Below are positions 36,101-44,571 of a stretch of DNA of 64,000 nt, piece after piece. Both the position numbers and the translations under genes were made by a program. Position 1 is the first letter of the stretch. Every line of letters begins with the position of its first letter. Under the pieces are notes generated by a model. That model did no database searches, was not told the origin of the DNA, and was given only the letters and a program-made list of their open reading frames with translations. Source of the DNA: Chitinophagales bacterium. GTDB lineage: Bacteria; Bacteroidota; Bacteroidia; Chitinophagales; LD1. The DNA lies in contig JAHBTS010000003.1 of assembly GCA_019638515.1 (NCBI GenBank), positions 310,001 to 374,000 of the forward strand, read 5' to 3'.

Positions 36101-38284
36101 GCTGGTATAAGTATTTAAACTGCTTGAAAGCGAAAGCCCGGTAGTGGCTAAAAAGGCAATGGCTCCGGTATTTAATCCTTGATAGCCTTCGCCTGCCCTT
36201 GGAATTACAAATCGCTCGCTGTAATTTCTACTTGCGCTGTGAATTAAACCCACCAAGCAACCATTTGAAACAATAATTGGATAACGATTGTAATTCGTGT
36301 ATTGGTTAGGCTCATCTATGCTTACATCGAATCCTAAACTGGACGAAGAGTGTCCAAAGAAAGTAAGCAACGAAATACCCTTATTGATAATTCCTTTTAC
36401 CACCTGCTGCTGTGCCTGATCTACCGGAGCAGGAGAGTTTTTGGCAAAGGTGGTTACATGTGCACCATAAGAAGTATCTTCTATAATGCGCTTCCAGCTA
36501 TTGATGTAAGAAGCCAATTGATTTTGCTCCTGCGCACTGGTTCCCCCCGAAAAATGCAGCACTTTTTTCATCCATTCTTTGTCGGGAATATTTTGATCGG
36601 GCGTGTATTGTGCTTGCAGACCTTCGTAGGTTTTTAGTTTATCTAAATATACCTTTATATCGTCTTGGTTTTGTGCCGCCACCCTACCAATGGCAACACT
36701 TGGCATATTAGTACCTACCGGACAAGCCAATAAAATATCGGAACCCGGAAAGCCAAAAGTAGGTACCAAACACTGGTTACGTGCAGTAGTGTTGGCGCGC
36801 ATATCTACATACTCACGGGCTTTGCCCAATAGCAAAACGTATTGTGGTTTTCGATTGGCAGTCCAGTTATTAACTGCGTATTGAATAAAATTATTGATAG
36901 CCAAAGGGTGCTTGCTTACACCAAAAGCAAACTGGTCGTACAACTGCTCTATATCTACTTTTACGGCATTGTACTTTCCACCAAAACCGCCATTTACATC
37001 GCGATATAAACGGTACTGCTCCACCTGGCTTGCATTATCGTTTACACCTAATGCCGGGTGCGAAATAATTACATAGTTTCCTTGGTTTGCTAGTGCGGTA
37101 TAGTTTTTAAAATCAACCGGAGTAATATCGGAAATGGTAGTAATGGCGCTCTCGCTGCTAAGTACCAGTTCTCTATTAACCACAGATGCAGGCAGTGCAA
37201 ATTTTAAATTACCCGCATTGGTTGCTATTCTGTACCCATTGGTAATATCGTATAAGATAGGCGTAGAACCATTGTCGTTAAAGTTGGCAACCTCCATGTA
37301 TTTTCTTCCCGAACTTGCCTGCATTAAAAACTTAAATTGGGAACTGCCTCCAAAATCGAATTCACGCGGATATGTAATTTCGATTAGTTGAATTCTATTT
37401 TGCTGCTGCCCCGGAGAGTTATCGCTAAAGCGATAAGCAACAGGTGTAGTTCCGGTAGCCAAAAGCCCCAACGCAAGTTGCTGCTCGTATCGGTTTTGTT
37501 TCCAACCTGCATAGCTTGTATTGTACACTACTTGCCCATTTACCTTTACGGTAAGAATGTGTGGGGTATTGCTTCTGCTTAAATGATAGAACTTAAAATT
37601 TACAACTCCGGGATTGCCTACTCCTGTATAAACATTGGGCGTAAGCATATTTTCTACGGTTTCGGTGGCTGAGCTGTTTATCCAATTTCCGCTCCAGCCT
37701 TCACCTTCTTCAAACAGCGATTTTGAAAGTTCATCTTGCCCGGCATAATATACTTTCCCTTCAAAAAAACCATTGGTAAACACCCTGCGGGCGGTATGTA
37801 AAAAGTAATTTTCTTTGGGAGGAAGATTGGTTAAATCATTGGCTGTGGCTTCTAACCTTTTATTATTTTGAGAAGCCGAAGTGGTTAAAAAATATACAGA
37901 TGTATCGGTGAATAAACTATAATACGGATGCGGCTGTGAGGCACTCGGGTTATACAACATGCTATCTACTTCGCCTCTATTTCTAACACCGTAAAATTCA
38001 ATAAAATCGCTTTGCCCTATTGCGGTATTGTTGGATACAAAAATTGGTACTTGCTGCCCGTTGTGAAACATTACCAAGTTGGCCGGATTTATAGAAGATA
38101 TGCCGGGAATAGCTGCCGCCAAGGTGCTATATGGAATTCTATAAACACCATCTTGCCATACTTTCACCTTAAAGTGCGTACGCGAATAATCTATCCATTC
38201 GTTGCCATACTGCTGCGCATGCAAGTATTTTCCTGCAATCGAAAAAAAGAAAAAGAGTAATCCAACAACTTTTTTCATGCCCAT
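33134..38284 (-). CDS. porU2: PorU2: large C25-family type IX secretion sortase homologue
   Basis: This 1,716-residue protein has a signal peptide ending near LHAQQ. The central gingipain-type (C25) peptidase domain carries His645 in FFGHSSSSLG and Cys676 in VSNGCLVG, the His/Cys pair used by PorU to cleave sorting domains and attach cargo to lipid. It is about 400 residues longer than the other PorU in this window (51445-55317), mainly through extra C-terminal beta-rich domains. The last ~100 residues (YPNPFTTSTKF to YFKKGFGKMVMIR) are a FlgD-like/CTD-like beta-sandwich. Its start overlaps the porV2 stop by one base (TAATG), implying coupled translation. An alternative ATG lies at residue 3. 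Family naming (PorU2) follows the larger, non-canonical sortase group. Its cargo is unknown. Confidence 0.88.
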   Translation of the reverse strand: MGMKKVVGLLFFFFSIAGKYLHAQQYGNEWIDYSRTHFKVKVWQDGVYRIPYSTLAAAIPGISSINPANLVMFHNGQQVPIFVSNNTAIGQSDFIEFYGVRNRGEVDSMLYNPSASQPHPYYSLFTDTSVYFLTTSASQNNKRLEATANDLTNLPPKENYFLHTARRVFTNGFFEGKVYYAGQDELSKSLFEEGEGWSGNWINSSATETVENMLTPNVYTGVGNPGVVNFKFYHLSRSNTPHILTVKVNGQVVYNTSYAGWKQNRYEQQLALGLLATGTTPVAYRFSDNSPGQQQNRIQLIEITYPREFDFGGSSQFKFLMQASSGRKYMEVANFNDNGSTPILYDITNGYRIATNAGNLKFALPASVVNRELVLSSESAITTISDITPVDFKNYTALANQGNYVIISHPALGVNDNASQVEQYRLYRDVNGGFGGKYNAVKVDIEQLYDQFAFGVSKHPLAINNFIQYAVNNWTANRKPQYVLLLGKAREYVDMRANTTARNQCLVPTFGFPGSDILLACPVGTNMPSVAIGRVAAQNQDDIKVYLDKLKTYEGLQAQYTPDQNIPDKEWMKKVLHFSGGTSAQEQNQLASYINSWKRIIEDTSYGAHVTTFAKNSPAPVDQAQQQVVKGIINKGISLLTFFGHSSSSLGFDVSIDEPNQYTNYNRYPIIVSNGCLVGLIHSASRNYSERFVIPRAGEGYQGLNTGAIAFLATTGLSLSSSLNTYTSRVYANLAKANYTKPFGNIIQQSMFDLDACCAGDNFTMMVAYEFTLHGDPAVSINQYAKPDYAIDNSSLYFNPANITAAADTFEAKLIVTNLGKALPNTIRATLYRRVRDPQNPSNFIDLTYHQSLSNNYFKDTVTFKVPTLIPYGNSYIGYGANEFGAFIESEELVNEMAELNNRIPLGAIVTNIQSDDIIPIYPYEFAIVPKQGVILKASTVNPFAPYRSYRFEIDTTELFNSSKLVSGVVSQKGGVVKFTPAITMEDSVVYYWRVGIDSGGTGKNWHYSSFIYLKDEYPGWNQSHYYQYKKDNFNLLNYGSDRVFRFQKTSNQIDVHAGGGDPMAVNWYYNGVLMHNGRFINKAGYVNGLVFAVIDSASGKAWSSINYGPSLYAPRFGNVHIQPGYDAEQYGFDFKTNNAMHPVFTNKTWAQVISDFIDSIPNGYYVLVYTINYQAPNYTTWDTVLVNALVNKLGAATFQQLKNGAANAPYIYFTQKGNFSYPSTSKLGSAPSTTTVSASANFIGTWYEGFMTSTVIGPAREWGSFHWQKNSLEIPSQDEDTVSIYGINQANQKVLLLKTTAPDNYIQNIDAAVYPYLQLELKAHDMVERTPMQMRYWRVLYKDVPEAALNPAAHFVFTDSLFLGSNLNLEIAVENVTEHPMDSLLTKYIIRDAQLTPNTYFVKQDSLRGYQTMILKLNTPINGNNYQGINRIYIETNPLGTQHQLEQYHFNNIAEISFTTGGDNINPLLDVTFDGRHIVSGEIVSAKPNILINLKDENKFLALDDTALLNVYIKYPNETTPRKFSYDNNIMTFYPANANNLAKDNVAKVELKPIFTVDGKYELYISDRDKSGNQSSSSPQRYEGNILYDYKTDFEVITKSTITNVLNYPNPFTTSTKFVFTLTGSEIPDYMKIQIMTIKGTVVKEISRAELGPIRIGNNITEYAWDGRDQYGDLLANGVYFYRVVTKMNSETVEHRSESFDKYFKKGFGKMVMIR

Positions 38285-39378
38285 TACTTTTTCTTGTTTA
38301 TATCTAGCCGCAACGAAATTACATTGGAATAAAGCCCCGTGCCGGCAGATGATTTCTTATCTAAGGTAGTTAAATTTGTAAGTGCGTAATCCAACGAAAT
38401 TACTTTGATGTGTACACCCACACCTAATGTTGGCGACACACTAAAATTGCGCTGTCCGTTTTCTGCATATACACGCTGCATATTAGTTACACCTGCGCGT
38501 ATGTAGCCGATTTTAAACAAGTTGAGTTCCAGACCTGCATTCATATCCATGCTTATTGGCTTGCCGGGTGCCAAAACATTTCTTCTACCATCGGTACTCA
38601 GTACAAAATTTACTTCGGGCAATATAAAGAACTTGTTTTTGATATTGATGTTGTAAGCAGCTCCGATATGAATGGTGGGTACCGTAATTTCGGTAGTGCT
38701 GCCGGGCAGTGCATTATTGGTTTGTACCAACACCCGTTTTTCTTCTTCGGTGAAAGTAAAATCCCATGCTGCAAAAGTAGATGAAATATCGCGCGCCATT
38801 AAGCCTACTTGCAAGCCTTTCCAACGATATTGAACACCTGCATCTATACCGAACCCAAATGCCTTGGCAAACGAACCTACCTGCCGGTAAATAATTTTAG
38901 CACTACCACCAATAGTAAGCCCTTTTACAGGCAATTTTTGTGCGTAGTGAAACATGAAAGCATAATCGGCCACAGAAAACGAACGGATGTTGTTGTAATT
39001 AATGCTTCCATCGGGACCAACCAAAAACAAGGTGTTGGGAATATTATCTACACCAAAGCGGTAAAACGAAAATGCAAGCGTGCGTTTTTTATCTTGAATA
39101 GGCACTGCAAATGCAGCAAAGTCCCATTTTGCAATACCCGCAAAATACTCGGTATGCATAGCACCCAACTGAAAAGTATTGGGGATGCGGGCAAGTCCGG
39201 CAGGATTGTAATACGCGCTATATATATCTTCTACCGAAGCCGCTTGTGCGCCACCCATTGCCAAACCTCTTGCGCCTACACCAATACTCAAAAACTCATT
39301 ACTATACTTACGCACCGATTGGGCATGGGCAAAAACACATGCTAGCGCAAAAAGTAAACTGAGGGTTTTTTGACGCAT
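38284..39378 (-). CDS. porV2: PorV2: PorV/PorQ-family FadL-like outer-membrane protein
   Basis: This 364-residue protein has a signal peptide (cleavage near FAHAQS) and then the PorV-family start FLSIGVGARGLAMGGAQAASVEDIYSAYYNPAGLA. The rest alternates beta strands of an outer-membrane barrel. PorV carries T9SS cargo from the translocon to the PorU sortase. This protein is encoded immediately upstream of, and overlapping by one base, the large PorU2 gene, so the two probably act as a shuttle/sortase pair. It starts 3 bp after the ACP-phosphodiesterase-like gene, at the distal end of a housekeeping operon. PorQ is the other family possibility, but the pairing with PorU2 favours PorV2. Confidence 0.85.
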   Translation of the reverse strand: MRQKTLSLLFALACVFAHAQSVRKYSNEFLSIGVGARGLAMGGAQAASVEDIYSAYYNPAGLARIPNTFQLGAMHTEYFAGIAKWDFAAFAVPIQDKKRTLAFSFYRFGVDNIPNTLFLVGPDGSINYNNIRSFSVADYAFMFHYAQKLPVKGLTIGGSAKIIYRQVGSFAKAFGFGIDAGVQYRWKGLQVGLMARDISSTFAAWDFTFTEEEKRVLVQTNNALPGSTTEITVPTIHIGAAYNINIKNKFFILPEVNFVLSTDGRRNVLAPGKPISMDMNAGLELNLFKIGYIRAGVTNMQRVYAENGQRNFSVSPTLGVGVHIKVISLDYALTNLTTLDKKSSAGTGLYSNVISLRLDINKKK

Positions 39379-39381
39379 AAA

Positions 39382-40035
39382 TTATCTAATCAACAGCGCA
39401 TTCCAATTATTGTTCTGCGCATAAAATTCGTTTATGGTTTCAATTATACGAAACAGTTCATAATTTGTTATTATTCTATTAGTGGTTCTTTCGTATAACT
39501 TACAAACACCTATGGCAATTTGTTCACTTTCCGATAAGTTGTTTAAAAACCTATGCTCCAAAAAGCGATTGCGTTTTTGTGCTGCCAGTTCAACAACCTG
39601 AGGCAATGAGTGTTTATCTAAATAGGTTTTTAGCTCGCTTGTGTCTATGTGCTCCAGCATTTCATAAAACCGCGATGGCAATGCCGGTTGCTGTTCGCAC
39701 AGCCACCTATCCAATAATATTTCAACTAAAATATGTGCCATAAAAGAAAGACGCAATGTGCTTCTATCGAGTTGTTTGCTTACCAATAACCGCGTAAATG
39801 CACGGCACGTTTCCTCAAAGTATTTATTGGAATGAAATAGCTTATCGTCTTTAAAATGAGTGTTGATGCCTGCATGAAAAGCCTGCTCGCCATTGCTGAG
39901 CAACACATTGGAATGTTTCAATCTTTGATGATAAACTTTAGTAAATCCTGGCACAAGATCGGGAAGCATATTGCCAAAATAAAATTGCGGCAAATAGGTA
40001 GGCGGCTGAAGATGAAAATGTGCTAAGAAGTGCAA
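39382..40035 (-). CDS. ACP phosphodiesterase-like (AcpH family) protein
   Basis: This 217-residue soluble protein starts MHFLAHFHLQPP and has GNMLPDL near residue 22 and a GINTHFKDDKLFH segment near residue 56. These positions parallel the LAH.HLA, GNL.ADF and G...HR.ID.FTD motifs of the AcpH family, an HD-like fold that removes phosphopantetheine from acyl carrier protein. The match is partial: the last motif is altered, so catalysis is uncertain. The gene lies between pdxA (64 bp upstream) and porV2 (3 bp downstream), and is probably co-transcribed with them. Confidence 0.5.
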   Translation of the reverse strand: MHFLAHFHLQPPTYLPQFYFGNMLPDLVPGFTKVYHQRLKHSNVLLSNGEQAFHAGINTHFKDDKLFHSNKYFEETCRAFTRLLVSKQLDRSTLRLSFMAHILVEILLDRWLCEQQPALPSRFYEMLEHIDTSELKTYLDKHSLPQVVELAAQKRNRFLEHRFLNNLSESEQIAIGVCKLYERTTNRIITNYELFRIIETINEFYAQNNNWNALLIR

Positions 40036-40098
40036 GCGGTATGTTTAAAACTAAACTTCAAAGAAAAGCAAAACAAAGTACTGTGTACTTACAATATG

Positions 40099-41148
40099 CT
40101 ACTCCTTGTCTATAGTTACTTTTTCTACCGGATTAGCTGTTATTTCTGCGTAGTTGGCACGGCATTTTACAATCTCTAAACCCATAAAAATTGCATTGCG
40201 CAGCGAGCCTGCAGAGGCGCTGTCTTTTCCTGCAATATCGTAAGCCGTGCCGTGATCGGGCGAGGTGCGCACTACCGGCAAACCTGCTGTGTAGTTTACA
40301 CCTGTATCGAATGTGAGTGTTTTAAATGGTACTAAACCTTGATCGTGATACATTGCTAAAACAGCATCGAAATGGCGGTAGTGATGGCTGCCAAAAAAAC
40401 CATCGGCAGCAAAAGGACCTAATGCCAATATGCCTTTATCTTTTGCGCGGTTTACGGCAGGAGCTATAATTTCTTTCTCTTCTTTACCGAGTAAACTATT
40501 ATCGCCCGCATGTGGATTTAAACCCAGTACTGCAATGCGCGGCTTGTGTACTAAAAAGTCTTGTTTGAGCGAGTGGTTTAGCAATTCTATTTTACTTACA
40601 ATAGTATTGATATCTATGGCTGCTGCCACATCTTTTAGCGAAAGGTGATTGGTTACCAAACCCACTCTCAGGTTATCATCGCACAGCATCATCATGCTTT
40701 GCCCAATATCGCACTGTGTGGTAATATACTCTGTTTGCCCTCTAAAATCGGGATGGTGAACGGCAATCGATTGCTTATTCACCGGCCCGGTTACCAATAC
40801 TTGTATTTTGTTGGCTTTTAAATCTTCTATGGCGGTATTGAGTGCTACCATAGCACGGGCGCCCGATTCGTTGGTTGCTTCTCCTACTTTTATCTGAGCT
40901 TGTTCGCTCCAGCAGTTAAACACATTAGGTAACTTATTGCTCAACTTTTCAAACGAAGTAATTTCATTCATTTGGAAGTTTTGTATTTTGAGCAACTTGG
41001 CATGGTAACTCATTACAGGTCGCGAGCCATAAATTACAAAATCGGCAAAGTGGAAAAGTCTTTCATCGGAAAGTGCCTTCATAATTACTTCCGGCCCAAT
41101 GCCATTGTAATCGCCTATGGTAATGCCTACTACCGGTTTATGTTCCAT
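40099..41148 (-). CDS. pdxA: 4-hydroxythreonine-4-phosphate dehydrogenase
   Basis: This 349-residue enzyme oxidises 4-phosphohydroxy-L-threonine in the DXP-dependent pyridoxal-phosphate pathway. Family features are GITIGDYNGIGPEV at the N-terminus, HPDFRGQTEY, the metal-ligand segments GLNPHAGD and MYHDQGLVPFK, and SPDHGTAYDIAGK near the C-terminus. The length is normal for the family. It lies 32 bp after pepA and appears to be in one transcript with it. Confidence 0.95.
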   Translation of the reverse strand: MEHKPVVGITIGDYNGIGPEVIMKALSDERLFHFADFVIYGSRPVMSYHAKLLKIQNFQMNEITSFEKLSNKLPNVFNCWSEQAQIKVGEATNESGARAMVALNTAIEDLKANKIQVLVTGPVNKQSIAVHHPDFRGQTEYITTQCDIGQSMMMLCDDNLRVGLVTNHLSLKDVAAAIDINTIVSKIELLNHSLKQDFLVHKPRIAVLGLNPHAGDNSLLGKEEKEIIAPAVNRAKDKGILALGPFAADGFFGSHHYRHFDAVLAMYHDQGLVPFKTLTFDTGVNYTAGLPVVRTSPDHGTAYDIAGKDSASAGSLRNAIFMGLEIVKCRANYAEITANPVEKVTIDKE

Positions 41149-41180
41149 TGCAGCTATTTAGTTGGCTTTCGCCCGGGTAT

Positions 41181-42617
41181 TTAATAATTCTTTAAGAAAT
41201 TGAATAATAAGCGAACGCCAATAGCGGTGCCACCTCTACCGCGATAGTCGCTTTCGCTTAGTGTAAATGCTGCTCCGGCAATATCTAAATGTAACCAAGG
41301 GTAATCGGTAAATTTCTCTAGGAATTTTCCTGCGGTAATCATACCTGCCAATTCGCCTCCAATATTTTTTTGGTCGGCAATATCGCTTTGAAGCATTTTG
41401 CCATATTCTTCCCACAACGGAAATTCCCACAGTCTTTCAAAAGTATCGTAGCCGCTTTTTTCAATTTTTTCTTTAGTGCTTTTTGAAGCCGTTCCCATAT
41501 AAGCACTGGCATGAGAACCCAATGCACGCATAGCAGCACCGGTGAGTGTAGCTACATCTATTACCAACTCCGGTTTGAATTTTTTGGCGTAGTGCAGTGC
41601 ATCTGCAAGAATCATTCTGCCTTCGGCATCGGTATTTAAAACTTCTACGGTGCTACCATCCATCATGCGAATTACATCACCGGGAGTGTATGCGTTTTCG
41701 CCCGGGCGGTTATCGGTTGCAGGTACTAAAGCAACTATATGCAAAGGCAGTTTGGCTTTGGCCGCAGCTGTAATTACGGCTGCCACACATGCTCCTCCGC
41801 TCATATCGCTTTTCATTTGATCCATTGAGTTGCCGGTTGGCTTTAAACTTAAACCTCCGGTATCGTACACCACACCTTTACCTACCAATACTATTGGTTG
41901 CTTATTTTTTGCCTTGGCAGGTTTATACTCCAACACACTAAAAGATGGCGGATCTTGGCTGCCATAGTTTACGGCAAGCAGGCCTCCCATTTTTAAAGTT
42001 TCAATTTTCTTTTTGTCGAAAACCTCTGCTTTTACGCCTGCTTCTTTGGCAAGTTTTTTAAACTCTTCGCCCAGCTGCCTGGCAGTAAGAAAATTTACAG
42101 GTTCGTTTATGAGGGTGCGTGCTGCAAACACTGCATTTACCAATATGTTTAGCTCCTCTACTTCTGCTTTGCTGAGTGTGTTTTTATCTACCAAAACTTT
42201 AGTAAGTGCTTTATCTTCTTTGTCTTTTGTAAGGTATTTAGAAAACTTATAGTTGCTCAATGCCAAGCCTTCGGTAAAGGCATAAGCCAATGCAGATTCT
42301 CCGGTGGTGTTTAGCACAGAAACTGCATCTGCTTTTTGGGCGTTTAAACTTTTATTTATCTGGAAACCAAATTTGCGTGCTGTTTCTGTTTGCTGCCACA
42401 ATTCTTTGCCGCCATCAACATTTACAACAAACAATATTTCGGTTCCTGAATTTAAAACAAAGGGATTTACCTTTTTTGCCAGTTTGCCTTGGATGGTTTT
42501 TGCAATTGCGGGCGAAACAATATTTTCAATTGCTTTCCAATTGGTTTTATCTGACACTAGCAGTACTAAATTCGATGCTTTGCTTACATCATTGCTTATA
42601 GAAATTGTAATATTCAT
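41181..42617 (-). CDS. pepA: Leucyl aminopeptidase (M17 family)
   Basis: This 478-residue cytosolic metallo-aminopeptidase removes N-terminal residues from peptides. The C-terminal catalytic half carries the di-zinc motifs GKGVVYDTGGLSLKP, MKSDMSGGA and the signature NTDAEGRMILADAL. The N-terminal half (residues 1-~165) is the regulatory/hexamerisation domain. The gene is the first of the run pepA-pdxA-acpH-like-porV2-porU2. Confidence 0.95.
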   Translation of the reverse strand: MNITISISNDVSKASNLVLLVSDKTNWKAIENIVSPAIAKTIQGKLAKKVNPFVLNSGTEILFVVNVDGGKELWQQTETARKFGFQINKSLNAQKADAVSVLNTTGESALAYAFTEGLALSNYKFSKYLTKDKEDKALTKVLVDKNTLSKAEVEELNILVNAVFAARTLINEPVNFLTARQLGEEFKKLAKEAGVKAEVFDKKKIETLKMGGLLAVNYGSQDPPSFSVLEYKPAKAKNKQPIVLVGKGVVYDTGGLSLKPTGNSMDQMKSDMSGGACVAAVITAAAKAKLPLHIVALVPATDNRPGENAYTPGDVIRMMDGSTVEVLNTDAEGRMILADALHYAKKFKPELVIDVATLTGAAMRALGSHASAYMGTASKSTKEKIEKSGYDTFERLWEFPLWEEYGKMLQSDIADQKNIGGELAGMITAGKFLEKFTDYPWLHLDIAGAAFTLSESDYRGRGGTAIGVRLLFNFLKNY

Positions 42618-42749
42618 TTTATATTAAAAATTAAGTGAGGGCGAAGATAAGAAAGGGAAGGGTAGTGCAAAATGAGATACCATACGCGCTTTATTGCAAA
42701 ACGGTTTAATGGCTTAGAATAAAGCATACTTAAAACCAATTTCTGCGTT

Positions 42750-42757
42750 TATCTTTG
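42750..42757 (+). promoter_or_regulatory. -7 promoter motif TATCTTTG close to a start codon
   Basis: This exact match to TAnnTTTG lies 10 bp before the ATG of the metalloprotease gene at 42768. No TTG is seen at the -33 position. If it is real, the transcript would have a leader of only a few bases. Confidence 0.35.
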
Positions 42758-42767
42758 TGTATTACTC

Positions 42768-44570
42768 ATGGTGTTGTTTTTATTTCTCCTTTTATCGGTA
42801 CTGGCAGTAAATGCTCAAAAAACAAGCGAAGAAGCTGGCAATTCACTTTCTTTTTTAGAAATGCGAAAGTGCCGCAGTTCTTTTACAAGCACGCCCTTGC
42901 AGGAAGAAAGTATTGCTGCGGTTCAGCAGTTTGTACGCTCATCGCTTAGCACCAATAACGCTTTGGAAACAGCAATAGATGTACACTATGTGCAACAAAG
43001 CCCGGGAGGCAGGCACTATTCATTTTTTCAAACCATTGGCAACACAAAAGTTTACAACAGCGAGCTAAAGGTAAACACCAACGGAAATGGCGTTATTACT
43101 TCATTTTTCAACAATAGTTTTGCGCCCAAAACGCTGGAAAAAAGCATTCTTCCTTTTGCATTGATTGCAAATCAATTAAAGCAAGAATTTAAAGGCTTTG
43201 AAATATTGCAGCATGAATTGGTTTGGTTTCCGGTAAGCGAAGAATTGCTCGTAAAAGCATATCGAATTGAATTGCGTAAAACCGCCTCTGAAAACATAGA
43301 ACTTATTACCAACGGAAAAGAAATACTGCACTTGCGCGACATAAACATGTATCTGGCACCTCCCGATTCTACTGCAAAAGGATATGTGTTTTTACCCGAT
43401 CCGCTCACCTCTTCAGGAAACTTATATGGCGGCAATTTTATAGACAATAACGATGCCGATGCGCAATGGCTTACCAACGAAAGAAAAGAAGTTTCACTAA
43501 CCGTTGATTACTCCAATAATTTGTTTCAGCTTAAAAATGCCTTTATACAGATTGCAGATTTCGATTTACCCACCAATGCGCCCGCAACGGCTGTAACACC
43601 AATGTTTAACTACACCCGCAGTAACCTTAATTTTGAGCAGGTAAATGCTTTTTACCACATTACAGAAATGGGTAAGCGCATGCAGCAACTTGGTTTTAAC
43701 TGTGCCAACACCGTGGTAGAAGCCGATGCCAATGCACTAAACGGACAAGACAATTCTTTCTTTGCAACCAATTACAGCCCCATGCGCTTATTCTTTGGCG
43801 GTGGCGGAGTGGATGATGCCGAAGATGCCGATGTGTGCATACACGAATACTCTCATTTTCTTTCGTACAATGCTTCGCCACAAAGCAATACAGGCAACCA
43901 GCGATTGGCATTAGACGAAGCCTTTGGCGATTACAATGCTGCTTCGTACTCACGCTGGCACAACGATTTCTATTGGGGTTGGGTGTATAATTGGGATGGA
44001 CACAACTCTTATTGGGCAGGAAGGGTAGTAAACTCCACTAAAAAATATCCTACCAATCTTTCAAACAACATCTATAAAGATGGCGAAATATGGAGCAGTA
44101 TGCTCATGCAACTTTGGAGCGATATAGGCAAAGATGTTACCGATAAGCTGCTTGTGCAAACACACTACAGCTATGCACAAAACATACAGTTTACCGATGC
44201 TGCCAGTTTGCTGCTCAAAGCCGACCAACAGTTATACAACAATATGCACTATTGCATTATAGCCCAACGAATGTACGAAAGAGGTGTGCTACCCAACGGC
44301 AAAACTCTTTGCCCCACCACCATTGCCGATACCGAAAAAGCACTACCCATTCAACTGCTGCACACACCGCAAGGCTGCTTACTCACCAGCACCGAAACCA
44401 TTTGGAATGCTACCATAGCCATATACGATGCCGCAGGAAAACTGTTGCTTAGCCAACCTTTTGAAGGGCATAACTTTATTGCAAACAAATCTTTTTCGGC
44501 AGGTATTTACTTTGTAAAAGTTTACAACAACCATTCATTTACAACCCTAAAGTGGTTCAACAATAATTAA
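42768..44570 (+). CDS. Secreted M36/M4-like metalloprotease with type A T9SS sorting domain
   Basis: This 600-residue protein has a signal peptide (MVLFLFLLLSVLAVNAQ). Residues ~60-120 resemble an FTP (fungalysin/thermolysin) propeptide (YSFFQTIGNTKVYNSELKV). The zinc-peptidase core has H359-E-Y-S-H363 and a third ligand candidate E384 in LDEAFGDY, the gluzincin pattern. Residues ~515-600 are a type A sorting tail (AIYDAAGKLLLSQPF, FSAGIYFVKVYNN). It should be exported by the T9SS and attached or released after tail cleavage. Substrate is unknown. Its stop lies one base before the riboflavin synthase ATG, so the two are probably coupled. Confidence 0.88.
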   Translation: MVLFLFLLLSVLAVNAQKTSEEAGNSLSFLEMRKCRSSFTSTPLQEESIAAVQQFVRSSLSTNNALETAIDVHYVQQSPGGRHYSFFQTIGNTKVYNSELKVNTNGNGVITSFFNNSFAPKTLEKSILPFALIANQLKQEFKGFEILQHELVWFPVSEELLVKAYRIELRKTASENIELITNGKEILHLRDINMYLAPPDSTAKGYVFLPDPLTSSGNLYGGNFIDNNDADAQWLTNERKEVSLTVDYSNNLFQLKNAFIQIADFDLPTNAPATAVTPMFNYTRSNLNFEQVNAFYHITEMGKRMQQLGFNCANTVVEADANALNGQDNSFFATNYSPMRLFFGGGGVDDAEDADVCIHEYSHFLSYNASPQSNTGNQRLALDEAFGDYNAASYSRWHNDFYWGWVYNWDGHNSYWAGRVVNSTKKYPTNLSNNIYKDGEIWSSMLMQLWSDIGKDVTDKLLVQTHYSYAQNIQFTDAASLLLKADQQLYNNMHYCIIAQRMYERGVLPNGKTLCPTTIADTEKALPIQLLHTPQGCLLTSTETIWNATIAIYDAAGKLLLSQPFEGHNFIANKSFSAGIYFVKVYNNHSFTTLKWFNNN

Positions 44571-44571
44571 T

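Noticed and set aside
38809-39345. 178-residue plus-strand ORF
   Set aside because: It is antisense to porV2, has no domain or signal, and is explained by codon bias of the real gene.
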